Positions 23,535 through 35,203 of a DNA stretch of 64,000 nucleotides are shown in pieces (position 1 is the stretch's first letter; each line of letters opens with the position of its first letter). Origin of the DNA: Argyresthia goedartella (Eukaryota; Arthropoda; Insecta; Lepidoptera; Argyresthiidae); assembly GCA_949825045.1 (NCBI GenBank), contig OX463808.1, positions 27,155,674-27,219,673 of the forward strand, given 5' to 3'. The notes under the pieces were generated by a model. That model was not told the DNA's origin and did no database searches. It was given only the letters and a program-made list of their open reading frames with translations. Made by a program: the position numbers and the translations under genes.

Positions 23535-24273
23535 AAACAGTAAGGCAAGTTTGTGCATATAGTAACTCACGATTTAATTAATGAAACACCAACAATACCT
23601 TTGTTTCTTGTTTCTTGATATAAGCAAAACTTTTGATTTTTTAAATCATTACTTTTAGAAAAGCTAATTCTTTCGGAATTCGAGGCGCTATGCCTCGAAT
23701 TCCGAAAGAACTGGCTAAGAAGTTTTTTGCGAATAGAACAATTTACGGAAATAAGCAAAATCCACGAAAAAAACAGCATCGTTGCGAATCAAATTAATAG
23801 ATCCCTTTAGGATAAATAACTCAAGTGTACCACAAAAGAGTACTGGGACCATTACTGTTCATGTTATATGTCAATGATCTTCCAAAATACACCTCGCATA
23901 ACTGCTTGAAATTTGCTGATGTCACCACTCTAATAATACAATGTAAAAAACAAGAAAGCTTTGAAAATGTTATTAATACTGTGCTAGGGGATATGATTAA
24001 ATAGGTAAAAACCTACAAATTACAAATTAATATTAATAAAACCAAACTTATTTAATTTCTCTCATATAATTCAAATGAATATCCTATTTCTCTTACTTAT
24101 AAAATGAAAAAAAAATCTGAAGTAGACAATTAAAAATTTTAGGCATTATGCCATGTGGAATCAGTGTGTAGCAAAATAAATGGTATACAAGCTTTCTACA
24201 AACTCAGGCAAACCATTTCCGCTTTAACGGCCTAGACGGATATGTTTCCTCAGTACTTAGCTATGGTCTGATT
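23535..24273 (+). pseudogene. Non-LTR RT fragment, first copy (A3)
   Basis: Like the A2 first copy, its catalytic box is F-A-D-V (23912-23923). It is further disrupted by the hairpin insertion at 23668-23710, which lies in the G-I-R-G region between RT motifs A and C. Confidence 0.68.
23668..23710. repeat. Perfect 19 bp-arm hairpin made by a template switch
   Basis: Arms 23668-23686 and 23692-23710 are exact reverse complements with a 5 nt loop. The homologous site in A2 reads GAGGCATAGCGTTAACTGGC. In A3 the bases after GAGG are the exact reverse complement of the 25 bases running from upstream through GGCATAGCG, after which normal sequence resumes at CTGGC. That is the signature of replication switching to the complementary strand and back. 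Confidence 0.88.
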
Positions 24274-24401
24274 CTGAATGATTATTTTATAAACCTAAAA
24301 TCTCCACATAATAAGATATTTCACACAGAAATCAAATTGAAATACAATTTTCGTAAGACCAGTTTCTTAAACAGAAATATATGACATTATTATGTCCCTA
24401 A

Positions 24402-25150
24402 AAAACAGTAAGACAAGTTTGTGCGTATAGTAACTAAAAATTTAAATAATGAAACACCAACAATACCTTTGTTTCTTGTTTCTTGATATGAGCAAAACTT
24501 TTGATTTTGTAAATCATTCCTTACTTTTAGAAAAACTAATTCTTTCGGAATTCGAGGCGTACCGTTGAACTGGCTAAGAAGTTTTTTTTGCGAATAGAAC
24601 AATTTACGGAAATAAGCAAAATCCACGAAAAAAACAGCATCGTTACAAGGCAAATTTATAGATCCCTTTAGGACAAATAACTAAAGTGTACCACAAGAGA
24701 GTACTGGGACCATTACTGTTCGTGTAATAATTATGTCAATGATCTTCCAAAATACACCTCGCATAACTGCCTGAAATTTGCTGACGACACCACGCTGAAA
24801 ATACAATGTAAAAACAAGAAAGCTTTGAAAATGTTATTTATACTGCGCTTGGAGATATGATTAAATAGGAGAAACCTACAATTTACAAATTAATATTAAT
24901 AAAACCAAACGTATTTAATTTCTCTCATATAATTCGAATGAATTTCCTATTCCTCTTACTTATAAAATGAAAAAAAAAACTGAAGTAGACAATTAAAATC
25001 TTTAGGCATTATGCCTAAATTGGCTAAATTTGATGAAAGCTGTAAACCACTTTAAAAAAAACATAATATTTTACCCCTTCCATGTGCCTACATGAGAGAT
25101 GTTTGTGTTTTTGTTGCTTCTCATCGTGAAATCTGGAAATCAGAGATGAA
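24402..25150 (+). pseudogene. Non-LTR RT fragment, second copy (A3)
   Basis: FADD intact at 24777-24788. Same internal deletion as A2 copy two (TAAATTGGCTAAATTT filler). Only a few substitutions separate it from 11415-12150. Confidence 0.7.
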
Positions 25151-25165
25151 GGGCGGCAAAGACGA

Positions 25166-27415
25166 ACAAGAGCAAACTATATGAACTTACTATATCAACC
25201 ACCTGGAGTTAAGGACAAATAATATTTAAATTATACAAATATATCGCCTTTACTATTTTACCACTTGAAATCTAATAATCTAATAACTATTATGATTTTG
25301 CATGCTTGCATGCTGAAAACACTGCAAATATTTCAATGTTAAGATCCTATAATTTACTGTTCTCTTGCATATAAAGTTAATTTTATTTTATTTAATTTCA
25401 CTAGTAACTTTTTTTTTGCTGTGCAATGTTTTGCTAGAGATTTAAGGCAAGACGAAGTCATCAATTTATCGTAGCAATGTTTTGAAAAAAGAACACTTGT
25501 GTCGTCTTAACTAAATATTCACGATAACGCAGAAATTTAAAAAAAAAACGTAAAAAAGGGATGTCCACGAAAAGGCTAGCACTAACAATGTAAAAAGGGG
25601 ATATTCATTAAAAACTTTAAACTGACGATTACATGCAACTTTCACTGAGGTCATGTTAGGCATTTGAGGCAGGGCGACCTTCAGTGTTGCTGTGACGTAT
25701 GACTTTTGGGTCAACGAATACTATTAGGTATTAAATTAAAATGGTTAAACGCTATTATAGAACGACTTATAATTCTAAGAAATAGGCTCCTGGAAGTACG
25801 AATGTTTGCAGAGTAATTTGTCCAGTTGAAATGTTTATTTTACCCCTCCTGTACTTATTTGCACTGATTTTATAAGCGGATCATAAGTTATTTTCAATTA
25901 TTCTGGATTACCGACTTTGTGATACACGGAGAGAAACCACTCTTGATTTTTGAAGAGGTATAGATATATAACTACATAATTCTGAACAAGGATTTGTTAG
26001 AAATCTCAGAAGTGGCTAAGCATATTTATGTCTTGTGATACCATTTACGTTGAAAGCAGCCGATTTCCAAGTCAATAAGACCGCGTGTATGTGGTACAAG
26101 TATGTCAACGGAAATCTATGAAATCTGTCATGTTTATAATGGATAGGCAATGTATAGAATACCTAAAATTGGTAAGAAACGTTTATTTATTTTTTTACAC
26201 TTTTCCTAGGCAATTAAATTACGATGTCTAAAGAGCATAAAACCTATTTTAGATACCTAAAGTTGCAAGTACCTAAAAGGTCGCTTTCTCGTGAACACCC
26301 TATAAAACGTATGCCAATGGATCGAGAATAAAATTAAGTACAACAAATATTCTCTAACAAAATATCGTATAGTCTGCTTTCTGAGATATATTATGTACTC
26401 TTATTTTAGGTATACAGGTTACTTTGTAAGAAACAGCTGATATTTATTCGCGTACAGATGAATCATGTTAAGCTACTCATATACTATATAGATATGCTTG
26501 GACTTGTGAAATTATCCACATGTTATGTCTCAATTTGATGCGTGGATGGAATAAACCGACCTTACATGGCAATCTGATTGCCAATTTAGGGCTGGCCTGA
26601 GATAGAGAACAGACCGTCTCTTTTCTTAGTACGTACCTACTGTAGTGATAAAATAAGTAAGAACATTCACTGATAAAACACGTATAATTTATTTTAATAA
26701 TAAAATTCAAGAGTTTATAACAAAATAATGAATGACAACCGTGCTCAAGACCGAAAATTAAACCAGAAAAGAGATCACAAACTGAACTTGTCTATGTTGC
26801 AAAAGAATACCGAAATTGCTGGTTCGTTCAAAATGAAATCGATACCTTCGTAACGCGCTTTTGACGCTGTTTGCGCACTTTGACCAGGACACGACGTGAA
26901 AATGAAATGATTATATGAGGAGGATATGAAGTGCGTATGAAATGGACGAGGGGTTATATGAATGATTGCCCAAAAGTATGCCGAAAATATATTTGACGGT
27001 GGCGTGCAAATGCCTTTAGGAATTTAGATGATGTAATGATGAACAGACGACATAATCCTGTTCAAAGATTTAAAGTTGTCGAAAGAGTGAAGCCGAGCTA
27101 TGAAACGAAATTTAAATTAAAATACATACGACAGTTCAAATAAACAAAAATATGGATTGGGTCAAAAAAATACGGGATTTCCTGATGCGGCGTCCAACTT
27201 CCTCGTTCACGTACGCCTGATGCCTGCCTGCGTCTGCCTGCTCCAAAGCACGCCTTGATGAGGACTACGCGTCCGCGGTGTCGGTTTTAAAAATTTGGGT
27301 TATGGCTCGATGCGCAGCTCTCCACCAAAAGCTTCAAATAAGATAAAATGATAAGTACCACAATAACGCTAACACGACCAAAATGCCACCACGGAATATA
27401 AACAACAAATACATA
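25166..27415. other. Anonymous stretch, RT remnant to pogo-like element (A3)
   Basis: No gene supported. Unlike A2 it retains TTGCCAA near 26578 and ACGGTGGCGTGC near 26996, matching type 1. Confidence 0.55.
26249..26425. repeat. 177 bp type 2/3-specific segment (A3)
   Basis: Same segment as 13236-13412, with its left flank mutated from CCTCTT to CCTATT. Confidence 0.55.
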
Positions 27416-29510
27416 CCGTAAAGTCGTATTACTTTGCGTCAATTTTTTTCATCTTTTTCTCTGAATATATTTTATCCTTTCAGCTTATTATTTGTTTTAA
27501 TGAACTCAGTGTATAGAAGGGGATATAATGAAAGGCTAGGAATGAAAAAAGTCATCAAAGTACAGTTTTATTTTTTTTGCAAAGTTTGGGCCAAAATTTG
27601 ACTTCGGAGATGTATACTTTGGCCGTCTGCTTATGTTGTACCTTAATTGCTTGACTTAACGACATGGATTAAAGTAATCATATTTAAGTTGTTCTGTAGA
27701 AAAAGAGCCATTGTACACAGGAAAAAAAACAACTTTTATTAAATTCTTCGAAATTTTTCAATAAAAACAAACAATTAAACATTTATGGCTTCCTTCAAAG
27801 TGCTAACTTCTTGGATAATAACAAATTATAGCTTTTCTTAGAACATATAACTTACTTAAGGGTAAATATTATAAGTAACCATATATTATGCCACAGGATA
27901 ATTTTAATTCTTCATACATCTAGTAAATCTCTTCTAGTCTTTTTAATATTTCTTATAGGAATCAACTTAACTACTGCACGAAAGCAGTATTTTACTTAGC
28001 TTCATCAATTTCAGTTACAGAAAAGCAGCCCTTTTTCATAAATTTAGGCGGTTTTATTTTCATTTCGATGTCTTCCCAAGAGTACAACTGTTCATCTTTT
28101 ATAAGAGGCCACCTCCAGAACTTTTCTCCTTTTTTCATTGCACCTACCATAACACCCTCTTCATTTAAGGAAAGTAATTTTCCCGGATACAGCAGATTTT
28201 TCCATTTGACTAGGACATGATCATCCACTTGAAGAATATCTTTCAGGTTTGACTCGGGTCTCAATTTTGACATCGACACGATTGAAAGATCGTCTTCATA
28301 AATGAAGTCCACAAAGTCCACTTTGGTTTCATTATTCTTTGGGCTGATCGGAAACTCCCATGTTATTTCTTAATTATCTAGCATAAACTCGTCGTCAGGC
28401 AAATCTTCTGTAGATGAAACGTCACTCATATTGGAGCTGCAACTAGTTGTAGAATCCTTTGAAATTGTCGTCGTTGCAATGCTTGGGTCTTTTTTTTTCT
28501 CGTCTTTTTCGTGACAGTCACACCGGACGGATGGACCTGCTTCAGCAATATCTTGCGCTATAATTGAACGGCCAGCAGGTACGTTTAGTTTTCTTTTTCT
28601 TACAGTATTTGTTTGGGAAGTTGTATCATTTCTTGCTTGCTGCAGTTTTTGCATAAACGAATCAGCGATTAAATCCAGATGCAAGATGCGATCCTATCGA
28701 GGCAACCTATTTATTTGTATGGCTTTGTCAATCGGATATATTCCAGTTTTTTCGAAACCGGTAATTATGTTTTCCTTTGTTGCATTCATGTTATTTAATG
28801 CTTGCCTGAGTATATCAGGGAATTTATCCTTTGGCAGCGTTGGAAGTTTTCGACCCTCTTGACTCTGCTTCCAAGTTAGCAAAGCCTGCCGCCATTTAAT
28901 CTTCAACGGCCTGAAGTATGCCATGTAAGTATGAGTAGTCCGCATAGCGGCGGCTCCCTGGCTTCCTCTTATATCTAGAAGGCATGACACGCGATTTTCT
29001 AGTGGTAATCCTGCAATTAAGAGAAGACCACATCATTAAAGGTTAGTTGCTTAATTAGGTTAGGGCTATTTGGCCCTGGACCAAAGTTAAACCAAAACCC
29101 CGTTCAAAGTAATTCCTCCGTTTCAATTCAATATAACTAATAAAAAAATGAACTGATCTACATGATTTCACTAGCCACATAGTCCCGAATGTATTCTACA
29201 CACTACATAACACAAGTTAGATCTCAAACTTACCTAATTGTTCCTGTTCAGATAGAAGTTTGCACATTAAATATTCAGTGAAAAAGTAACAGGTTGAAAC
29301 CTGACTCCAAATGAACAATAAACGTTTCGATTGCGAGCATGAATCACTGTCTTACCAATATATTTAGATACCATCTACCGGGTGACCTATGAACTTTTGC
29401 GCCATCTGCTATGAAAATGTACGGGAATGCGGGAGGTTCAAACTTTTTGTTGGTCATGGGCCAAAGTTACCCCCCCCCCCCCCCCGGGCTAAAGTAATAC
29501 GACTCTACGG
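27416..29510 (-). mobile_element. Internally deleted pogo/Tigger-like transposon (A3, 2,095 bp)
   Basis: Same insertion and TA flanks (27414-27415; 29511-29512) as the A2 element. Bases equivalent to A2 15891-16797 (907 bp) are missing and 8 bases TGTAAGTA (28924-28931) stand at the join. Both terminal repeats remain, so in form it is a non-autonomous derivative of the full element. Confidence 0.9.
27992..28985 (-). pseudogene. Deleted pogo-like transposase (A3)
   Basis: Only the first 18 codons (from ATG 28985) and the part after codon 321 survive. The deletion removes nearly all of the helix-turn-helix and all three catalytic Asp codons, and its net size of 899 bp shifts the frame. The downstream TAG (28694) and TAA (28370) stops match those of A2, so they were present before the copies separated. 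One visible change is Met-Lys-Lys in place of Met-Glu-Lys in the C-terminal part. Confidence 0.85.
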
Positions 29511-29512
29511 TA

Positions 29513-30561
29513 CCCAGATCGCTTCCAACGTCTGGCCTTTGAGTTCAGATGAAATATTGGGGAAACGCCAGCAATATTTTAGGCCGGCATCAATTCTTGC
29601 CCAATGACAATTCTTCTTGCGTCAAGGCTGCCCAAAACACATTACACGACAACTCCCAACGCGAACAAAACTGGCCAAACGAAAAAAATGTGCATCAAAA
29701 TGCCTTCGACTCGAACAGCTCAATGAAAATGATTTTTTCCAGTCCTGCCAAAACTGAAAACTACCAATAAGAATCTAGAACAATTCGAATTTTCAATTTC
29801 GCATAAACTTATAAAACATCAGCCAGCCTGTATCCCAATAAAATAAAAATAAAAATTTGCATTACAAAGGAGTATTAAAACGACGTCTGCGAGTTCACGC
29901 TGCACTACATACGTACGCATGGGTGAGAATATGTAAATTTTGATTTCACACGACAAATTACGAGTGTTACGCATATTTTACGTCTACGCTTTCAATTCGT
30001 ATGGGCGAGAATTGGCTTCTGGTCTTCTATTCGGTGGGGCTACCGGCTAAAATGAGACAGTCACATGCCTTTAAAACCCGTCGAGTTAAGTGGCATCTCT
30101 CTGTAATGTGAATGCGCTGAACGGTGCTGCCTATCCAACTCGACGTGATACTGATTTGTATTCGACTCGTATAACCTAGTCAAGTTAAGTAGGTGGCACC
30201 TCCCAGCGCATCATATTACTGTGAAAATCAGTATATTTGCTGTGCAAATCAGTATCATTGATGTGTAGTTTAATATTTCCCCATTTCAATTTGCTTTACA
30301 AGAGAAGTAACTACAAAAACAGTATCATTAAAATAAATATATTAATTTTGAATGATTTATTAACTTTTTTTGTTTTATATTTTTTACAATCTGATTTTTA
30401 TGAAAAATAACCAAAATTGGTATAGAATTTGGTGGTATAGAATAACCTTTTTTCGGGTTCCAATGTATTTATGTCACAGCCTGTATACTTAAAATAGAAT
30501 AAGGTATGTTCAGTATTGTTCAGCCAAGGAAAGGAAAGATTTAAATCAAGACTTTAAAATA
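29513..30561. other. Anonymous stretch with type 2/3-specific segment (A3)
   Basis: Counterpart of 17378-18416 with a few substitutions. No gene supported. Confidence 0.55.
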
Positions 30562-30845
30562 AAATTAATAATTTATGTAGCCTAATGGGCTAATATCCCC
30601 ACTGAGGGGCACAGGCCTTTACCCAGACACGAGTAAGATTAAGCCATACTCCACCACTCTAGCTCAGTGCGGGTTGGTGGAGGGGTTTACGACCACTACC
30701 ACTACATCTTAACGTGTCATCCGAAACACTGAACGTCCGACAATGTACTTTATAAAAAGTAATTATCTCATTGGTACATGGTCAGGGATTGAACCAGCAT
30801 TTCCTGTATGAGGACCAAGCGTGAAACTCATTAGACCACGGAGCT
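30562..30845 (-). mobile_element. tRNA-derived SINE (A3)
   Basis: Same insertion as A1 and A2. The right flank CTTTAAAATA is undecayed, as in A1. Confidence 0.72.
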
Positions 30846-30971
30846 CTTTAAAATATACTATTAATTAATAACTCTTTAAAATAATCGTTGAAATATAATT
30901 TTATTAGAGAAAAACTATTAATTTACTAATATATTCTCAAAAAAGCGACTATTTACGACATTTTATTATGG

Positions 30972-31002
30972 AATATTTGTATGTTTATTACATACAAATA
31001 TT
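30972..31002. repeat. 12 bp-arm palindrome upstream of mariner (A3)
   Basis: Same as 5856-5886. Confidence 0.8.
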
Positions 31003-31009
31003 ATATATA

Positions 31010-32320
31010 CACAGTCAGGTCATAAGTTCTGTCACACAATAAAAACTTTTGAATTTAGAACGCTGGCCACAAAAAAGTTTATTGAATTCGAATTTCGAAT
31101 TTTTCATGAAAATAAAAATGTGTACTTTTTGGAATTTTCCTCATTTTTAAATATGGAGTGGACACTCAAAGAAGACCGTGTCGCAGTTATTGCGTTGCAT
31201 CGTTGCGGTTACGCGCCAATTCAGATTTTCGACTTACTGAAAAATTTGAATATAAACAAAAGATTCGTTTATCGTACCATAAAAAGATACAATGAAGACT
31301 CTAGTGTAGATGACAGGTCAAGAAGTGGTCGCCCTCGCTCTGTTAGGACTCCAGCAGTGATAAAAGCTGTGAAGGCGCGAATTCAAAGAAATCCCATACG
31401 TAAGCAGAAACTGTTGGCCCTTCAGATGGGGTTAAGCAGGACCACGGTGAAAAGGGTGTTAAATGAAGACTTAGGGCTTAGGGCATATCGAAGAAAAGCA
31501 GGACATCGTTTGGACGCTCGTTTAATGGACCTGAGACTGAAGAGATGCCGCGCTTTGTTGAAGCGGTACGCGGGAAAAAAGCATCGGGAAATTCTTTTTT
31601 CTGATGAAAAAATTTTCACCGTGGAAGAGAGCTACAACAAACAAAATGATAAGTTGTACGCACACAGCAGTGAAGAAGCGAGCAACCGTATTCCGCGTGT
31701 CCAACGAGGTCATTTTCCACCCTCGCTCATGGTTTGGTTGGGAGTCTCTTATTGGGGCTTAACTGAGGTACATTTTTGTGAGAAAGGCGTAAAAACGAAT
31801 GCAGTTGTGTATCAAAATACAGTCCTCAAGAACCTTGTGGAACCTGTTTCTCATACCATGTTACAATAACAGGCACTGGGTATTCCAACAAGATTCTGCG
31901 CCAGCTCATAGAGCGAAAAGCACACAAGACTGGCTGGCGGCGCGTGAAATCGACTTCATCCGGCACGAAGATTGGCCCTCCTCCAGTCCAGATTTGAGTC
32001 AGTTAGATTACAAGATATGGCAACACTTGGAGGAAAAGGCCCGCTCAAAGCCTCATCCTGATTTGGATTCACTCAGCTTGGCGCTTGATTAAGGCAGCCG
32101 CCGATATTGACATGGACCTCGTTCGTGCTGCGATAGACGACTGGCCGCGCAGAATAAAGGCCTATATTCAAAATCGCGGGGGTCATTTTGAATAAACTTT
32201 ATTACCATAAGAATCTATGTTTTATTAAGTTCATTTTGCTATATAAATGTTTACATAAATAATAAACATGTCTAAATTATTTCATATTGCACATGTGACA
32301 GAACTTATGACCTGACTATG
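31010..32320 (+). mobile_element. Mariner DNA transposon, best-preserved tandem copy (A3, 1,311 bp)
   Basis: TA at 31008-31009 and 32321-32322; terminal repeats intact. Internally it is a mosaic: the first 130 codons match A1 where A2 differs (TTGCGGTTACGCGCC), and later bases match A2 where A1 differs (ATTCAAAG), which points to conversion between units. Confidence 0.9.
31153..32195 (+). pseudogene. Mariner DD37D transposase, two frameshifts (A3)
   Basis: Open from ATG 31153 through 238 codons to TAA at 31867. It contains the DNA-binding half with G-R-P-R-S, first catalytic Asp at 31603-31605 (F-S-D-E-K) and the W-L-G-V strand. After a one-base frame change at T-M-L, the second Asp (31892-31894, Q-Q-D) and third Asp (32006-32008, L-S-Q-L-D) are in one frame with 37 residues between them, giving DD37D as in maT/mori-type mariners. 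A second extra base near 32085 truncates the C-terminus. All three catalytic residues are encoded but no single protein could contain them. Confidence 0.87.
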
Positions 32321-32863
32321 TATACTCGTAATTATTTTCACGAGCGATTCCCATACGTTTTTTCCACAAATAGCGACATTTTAAGTATTTGCAACTTTAG
32401 ATATCCCAGGCTCCATACAAAAATGTTCGAACCCATTTTAATAGGCAATGTCTGAATTTTGGGATGTCGAATAATAAGATAATTTGTCTAATTTAATACA
32501 TTTCCAGGAGCCAAACTCAAAACTTAAATAATTGTAATTGTAATATATTCTACAAGTTGACAGAGACAGCTTTGTAATGGATCATGTCGTGGTAAAAAAG
32601 TGTGTACCACAAAAGCTAATAGAAATAAAAAATAAAATTGTAATAGGCTTCGTAATTGATTTTGAAAAACTGTTTCATAATGTTTCATTTGTTATTTACT
32701 AGTTCAATCATATTTCAGCTATAAATAAATGTTTAGTAAGAAATATTATGCATTTTAATTTTCAATTACAAATTCCGGCGAAAATGCTCCATTGTGTTGT
32801 CGAAAAATTATAATAAAGACCAAAGAGTTTCATTCATTTCAGTCAAGGCCATAGAACCTTTAT

Positions 32864-33113
32864 ATAATGTTGCCCATTAATGTCACCACCGAGGGGCACA
32901 GGCCTTTACCTGGATACAAATAATATTAAGCCATACTCCAACACGCTGGCTCAATGCAGCCGCCGGGACCGACAACTTAACGTGCCATCCGAAACACTGA
33001 ACGTCCGATAAATTACTTAAGATAAATGAATTATCTGATTGGTACATGGTTAGTAATCGAACCTGCATCTTCTATGTGAGAAGCAAGCGTGAAACCCATT
33101 AGACCACGGAGCT
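32864..33113 (-). mobile_element. tRNA-derived SINE, second locus
   Basis: Diverged relative of the unit SINE. On the minus strand it has A box-like TGGTCTAATGGG, B box GGTTCGATTAC (33064-33054), TCGGATGGCACGTTAAG, then the core TCGGTCCCGG and GCATTGAGCC. A short CTTTAT flanks both ends (32858-32863; 33114-33119). The core resembles a SINE family widespread in moths and butterflies. Confidence 0.7.
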
Positions 33114-33119
33114 CTTTAT

Positions 33120-33776
33120 GTACAATGTTTATTTATTATTTATTTATAAAATACTAAAATTACAATGTTGAATGGTTTAAGGTTTCATGACGCAATTTTT
33201 GCTCTGGTTGGTGTTCAACATAACATGGCGGTTTGCTGTATTTTAATGTTTTAATTTATCAAAAATATTTTAAACCTAGCCCCTATTATTCAAATTATTA
33301 TTTTTTGTATAATTTAGGATACAGGCTTGGTAAGGTAAGTACATAAGTTTGGTGATTTTTAGTTTCAGTTACGAAGCCTATATGATAAGTCACTTTGTTA
33401 AGAACACACTTTTTTAGAATTTGTACACAATCACATATATGTAAGTTTTTTGTTACAGGTGTTGCGTCGTTTCTAAATTGTAATCGTAATTTTTGTTCAT
33501 AAAGTCAACCCTGTAAAATTCTTTATTGCTTGAGGCAATTCAGAAAAATATATTGATGTTAAATTATTTTGAGGCTTTGTTTATTTTCAACATACCATAC
33601 AAAGCTTGAGACCAAATAGTTCAGATTTAAGTAATTTCTATTCTGCGACACATTACCAACAGAAAAATATATCACGCCATGTATAGCGGTCCAGTCCTGT
33701 CATATCCACATTACTAGTTGCTATGCGTGGCAACTGGATTATGACGTAGTGTGGATTTGACTGGACTGGATCTATA
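33120..33776. other. AT-rich stretch without gene; inverted GGTCCAGTC/ACTGGA words
   Basis: No coding signal. Close to the mariner, TAGCGGTCCAGTCCTGTCATATCC (33686 on) is partly mirrored by GGATTTGACTGGACTGGATC (33753-33772), an imperfect inverted pair of unknown origin that suggests a small element into which the mariner inserted or beside which it lies. Confidence 0.45.
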
Positions 33777-33778
33777 TA

Positions 33779-35081
33779 CATAGTCAGGTCATAAGTTCTG
33801 TCACATGTGCAATATGAAATAATTTAGACATGTTTTTTATTTATGTAAACATTTAAATAGCAAAATGAACTTAATAAAACATAGAATCTTATGGTAATAA
33901 AGTTTATTCAAAATGACCCCCGCGATTTTGAATACAGGCCTTTATTCTGCGCGGCCAGTCGCCTATCGCTGCACGAACGAGGTCCATATCAATATCGGCG
34001 GCTGCCTTAATCAAGGATGCCTTGAGTGACTCCAAATCAGGATGAGGCTTTGAGCAGGCCTTTTCCTCCAAGTGTCCATATCTTGTAATCTAACGGACTC
34101 AAATCTGGACTGGAGGAGGGCCAGTCTTCGTGCCGGATGAAGTCGATTTCACGCGCCGCCAGCCAGTCTTGTGTGCTTTTCGCTCTATGAGCTGGCGCAG
34201 AATCTTGTTGGAATACCCAGTGCCTGTTATTAAACATGGTATGAGATCCAGGTTCCACAAGGTTCTTGAGGACTGTATTTTTATACACAACTGCATTCGT
34301 TTTTACGCCTTTCTCACAAAAATGTACCTCAGTTAAGCCCCAACAAGAGACTCCCAACCAAACCAAGAGCGAAGATGGAAAATGACCTCCTTGGACACGC
34401 GGAATACAGTTGCTCGCTTCTTCACTGCTGTGTGAGTACACCTTATCATTTTGTTTGTTGTAGCCCTCTTAAACGGTGAAAATTTTTTCATCCGAAAAAT
34501 TTCCCGATGCTTTTTTCCCGCGAACCGCTTCAACAAAGCGCGGCATCTCTTCAGTCTCAGGTCCATTAAATGAGCGTCCAAACGATGTCCTATTTTTCAT
34601 CGATATGCCCTTAGCCCTAAGTCTTCATTTAACACCCTTTTCACCGTGGTCCTGCTTAACCCCATATAAAGGGCCAACAGTTTCTGCTTACGTATGGGAT
34701 TTCTTTGAATTCGCGCCTTCACAGCTTTTATCACTGCTGGAGTCCTAACAGAGCGAGGGCGTCCACTTCTTGACCTGTCATCTACACTAGAGTCTTCATT
34801 GTATCGTTTTATGGTACGATAAACGAATCTTTTGGTTATATTCAAAATTTACAGTAAGTCGAAAATCTGAATTGGTGCGTAACCGCAACGATGCAACGCA
34901 ATAACTGCGACACGGTCTTCTTTAAGTGTCCACTCCATATTTAAAAATGAGGAAAATTCTAAAAAGTACACATTTTTATTTTCATGAAAAATTCGAAATT
35001 CGAATTCAATAAACTTTTTTGTGGCCAGCGTTCTAAATTCAAAAGTTTTTATTGTGTGACAGAACTTATGACCTGACTGTG
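33779..35081 (-). mobile_element. Mariner DNA transposon, independent inverted copy (1,303 bp)
   Basis: Same family, opposite orientation, inserted at its own TA (33777-33778 and 35082-35083). Terminal repeats start CATAGTCAGGTC on the left and end GACCTGACTGTG on the right. It lacks the lesion after T-M-L that all tandem copies share, so it descends from a separate transposition event. Confidence 0.9.
33904..34938 (-). pseudogene. Mariner DD37D transposase, inverted copy
   Basis: ATG at 34938. A stop follows the D-F-L region as in A2 (TTTACAG on the plus strand near 34850), and a deletion at the first catalytic motif removes L-F-S-D and shifts the frame. From 34441 to 34037 a single frame runs from S-S-E-E-A-S through T-M-F-N-N-R-H-W and holds both the second Asp (Q-Q-D) and the third (L-S-P-L-D-Y), which the tandem copies cannot do. 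A two-base loss right after K-I-W (near 34077) breaks the C-terminus. Confidence 0.85.
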
Positions 35082-35083
35082 TA

Positions 35084-35138
35084 CATAGTCAGGTCATAAG
35101 TTCTGTCACATGTGCAATATGAAATAATTTAGACATGT
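35084..35138 (-). mobile_element. 55 bp mariner end fragment
   Basis: Directly after the TA at 35082-35083 comes a second copy of the mariner 3' end (CATAGTCAGGTC through TTTAGACATGT), in the same orientation as the full inverted copy, cut off after 55 bases. So two ends of the same family abut at one TA. Confidence 0.85.
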
Positions 35139-35197
35139 ATGATTTGTGTGCAATAAAGAAATTATGAATTATGAATTATGTTATGTGTTTGGAAAAC

Positions 35198-35203
35198 TTT
35201 ATT
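35198..35203 (-). terminator. Polyadenylation signal of the DDE_3 gene
   Basis: AATAAA on the minus strand, 24 bases after the acidic-tail stop codon at 35227. This placement supports the gene end assignment. Confidence 0.5.

Larger units (their letters stand above)
23382..25165. repeat. Tandem duplication of the RT fragment (A3, period 894 bp)
   Basis: Same duplication as in A2 with copies starting at 23382 and 24276. The period is 14 bp longer, mostly because of the template-switch insertion at about 23687-23710. The shared junction shows the duplication predates the split of types 2 and 3. Confidence 0.85.

Noticed and set aside
34130..34748. Plus-strand frames across the inverted mariner
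   Set aside because: They are antisense to the mariner transposase pseudogene.
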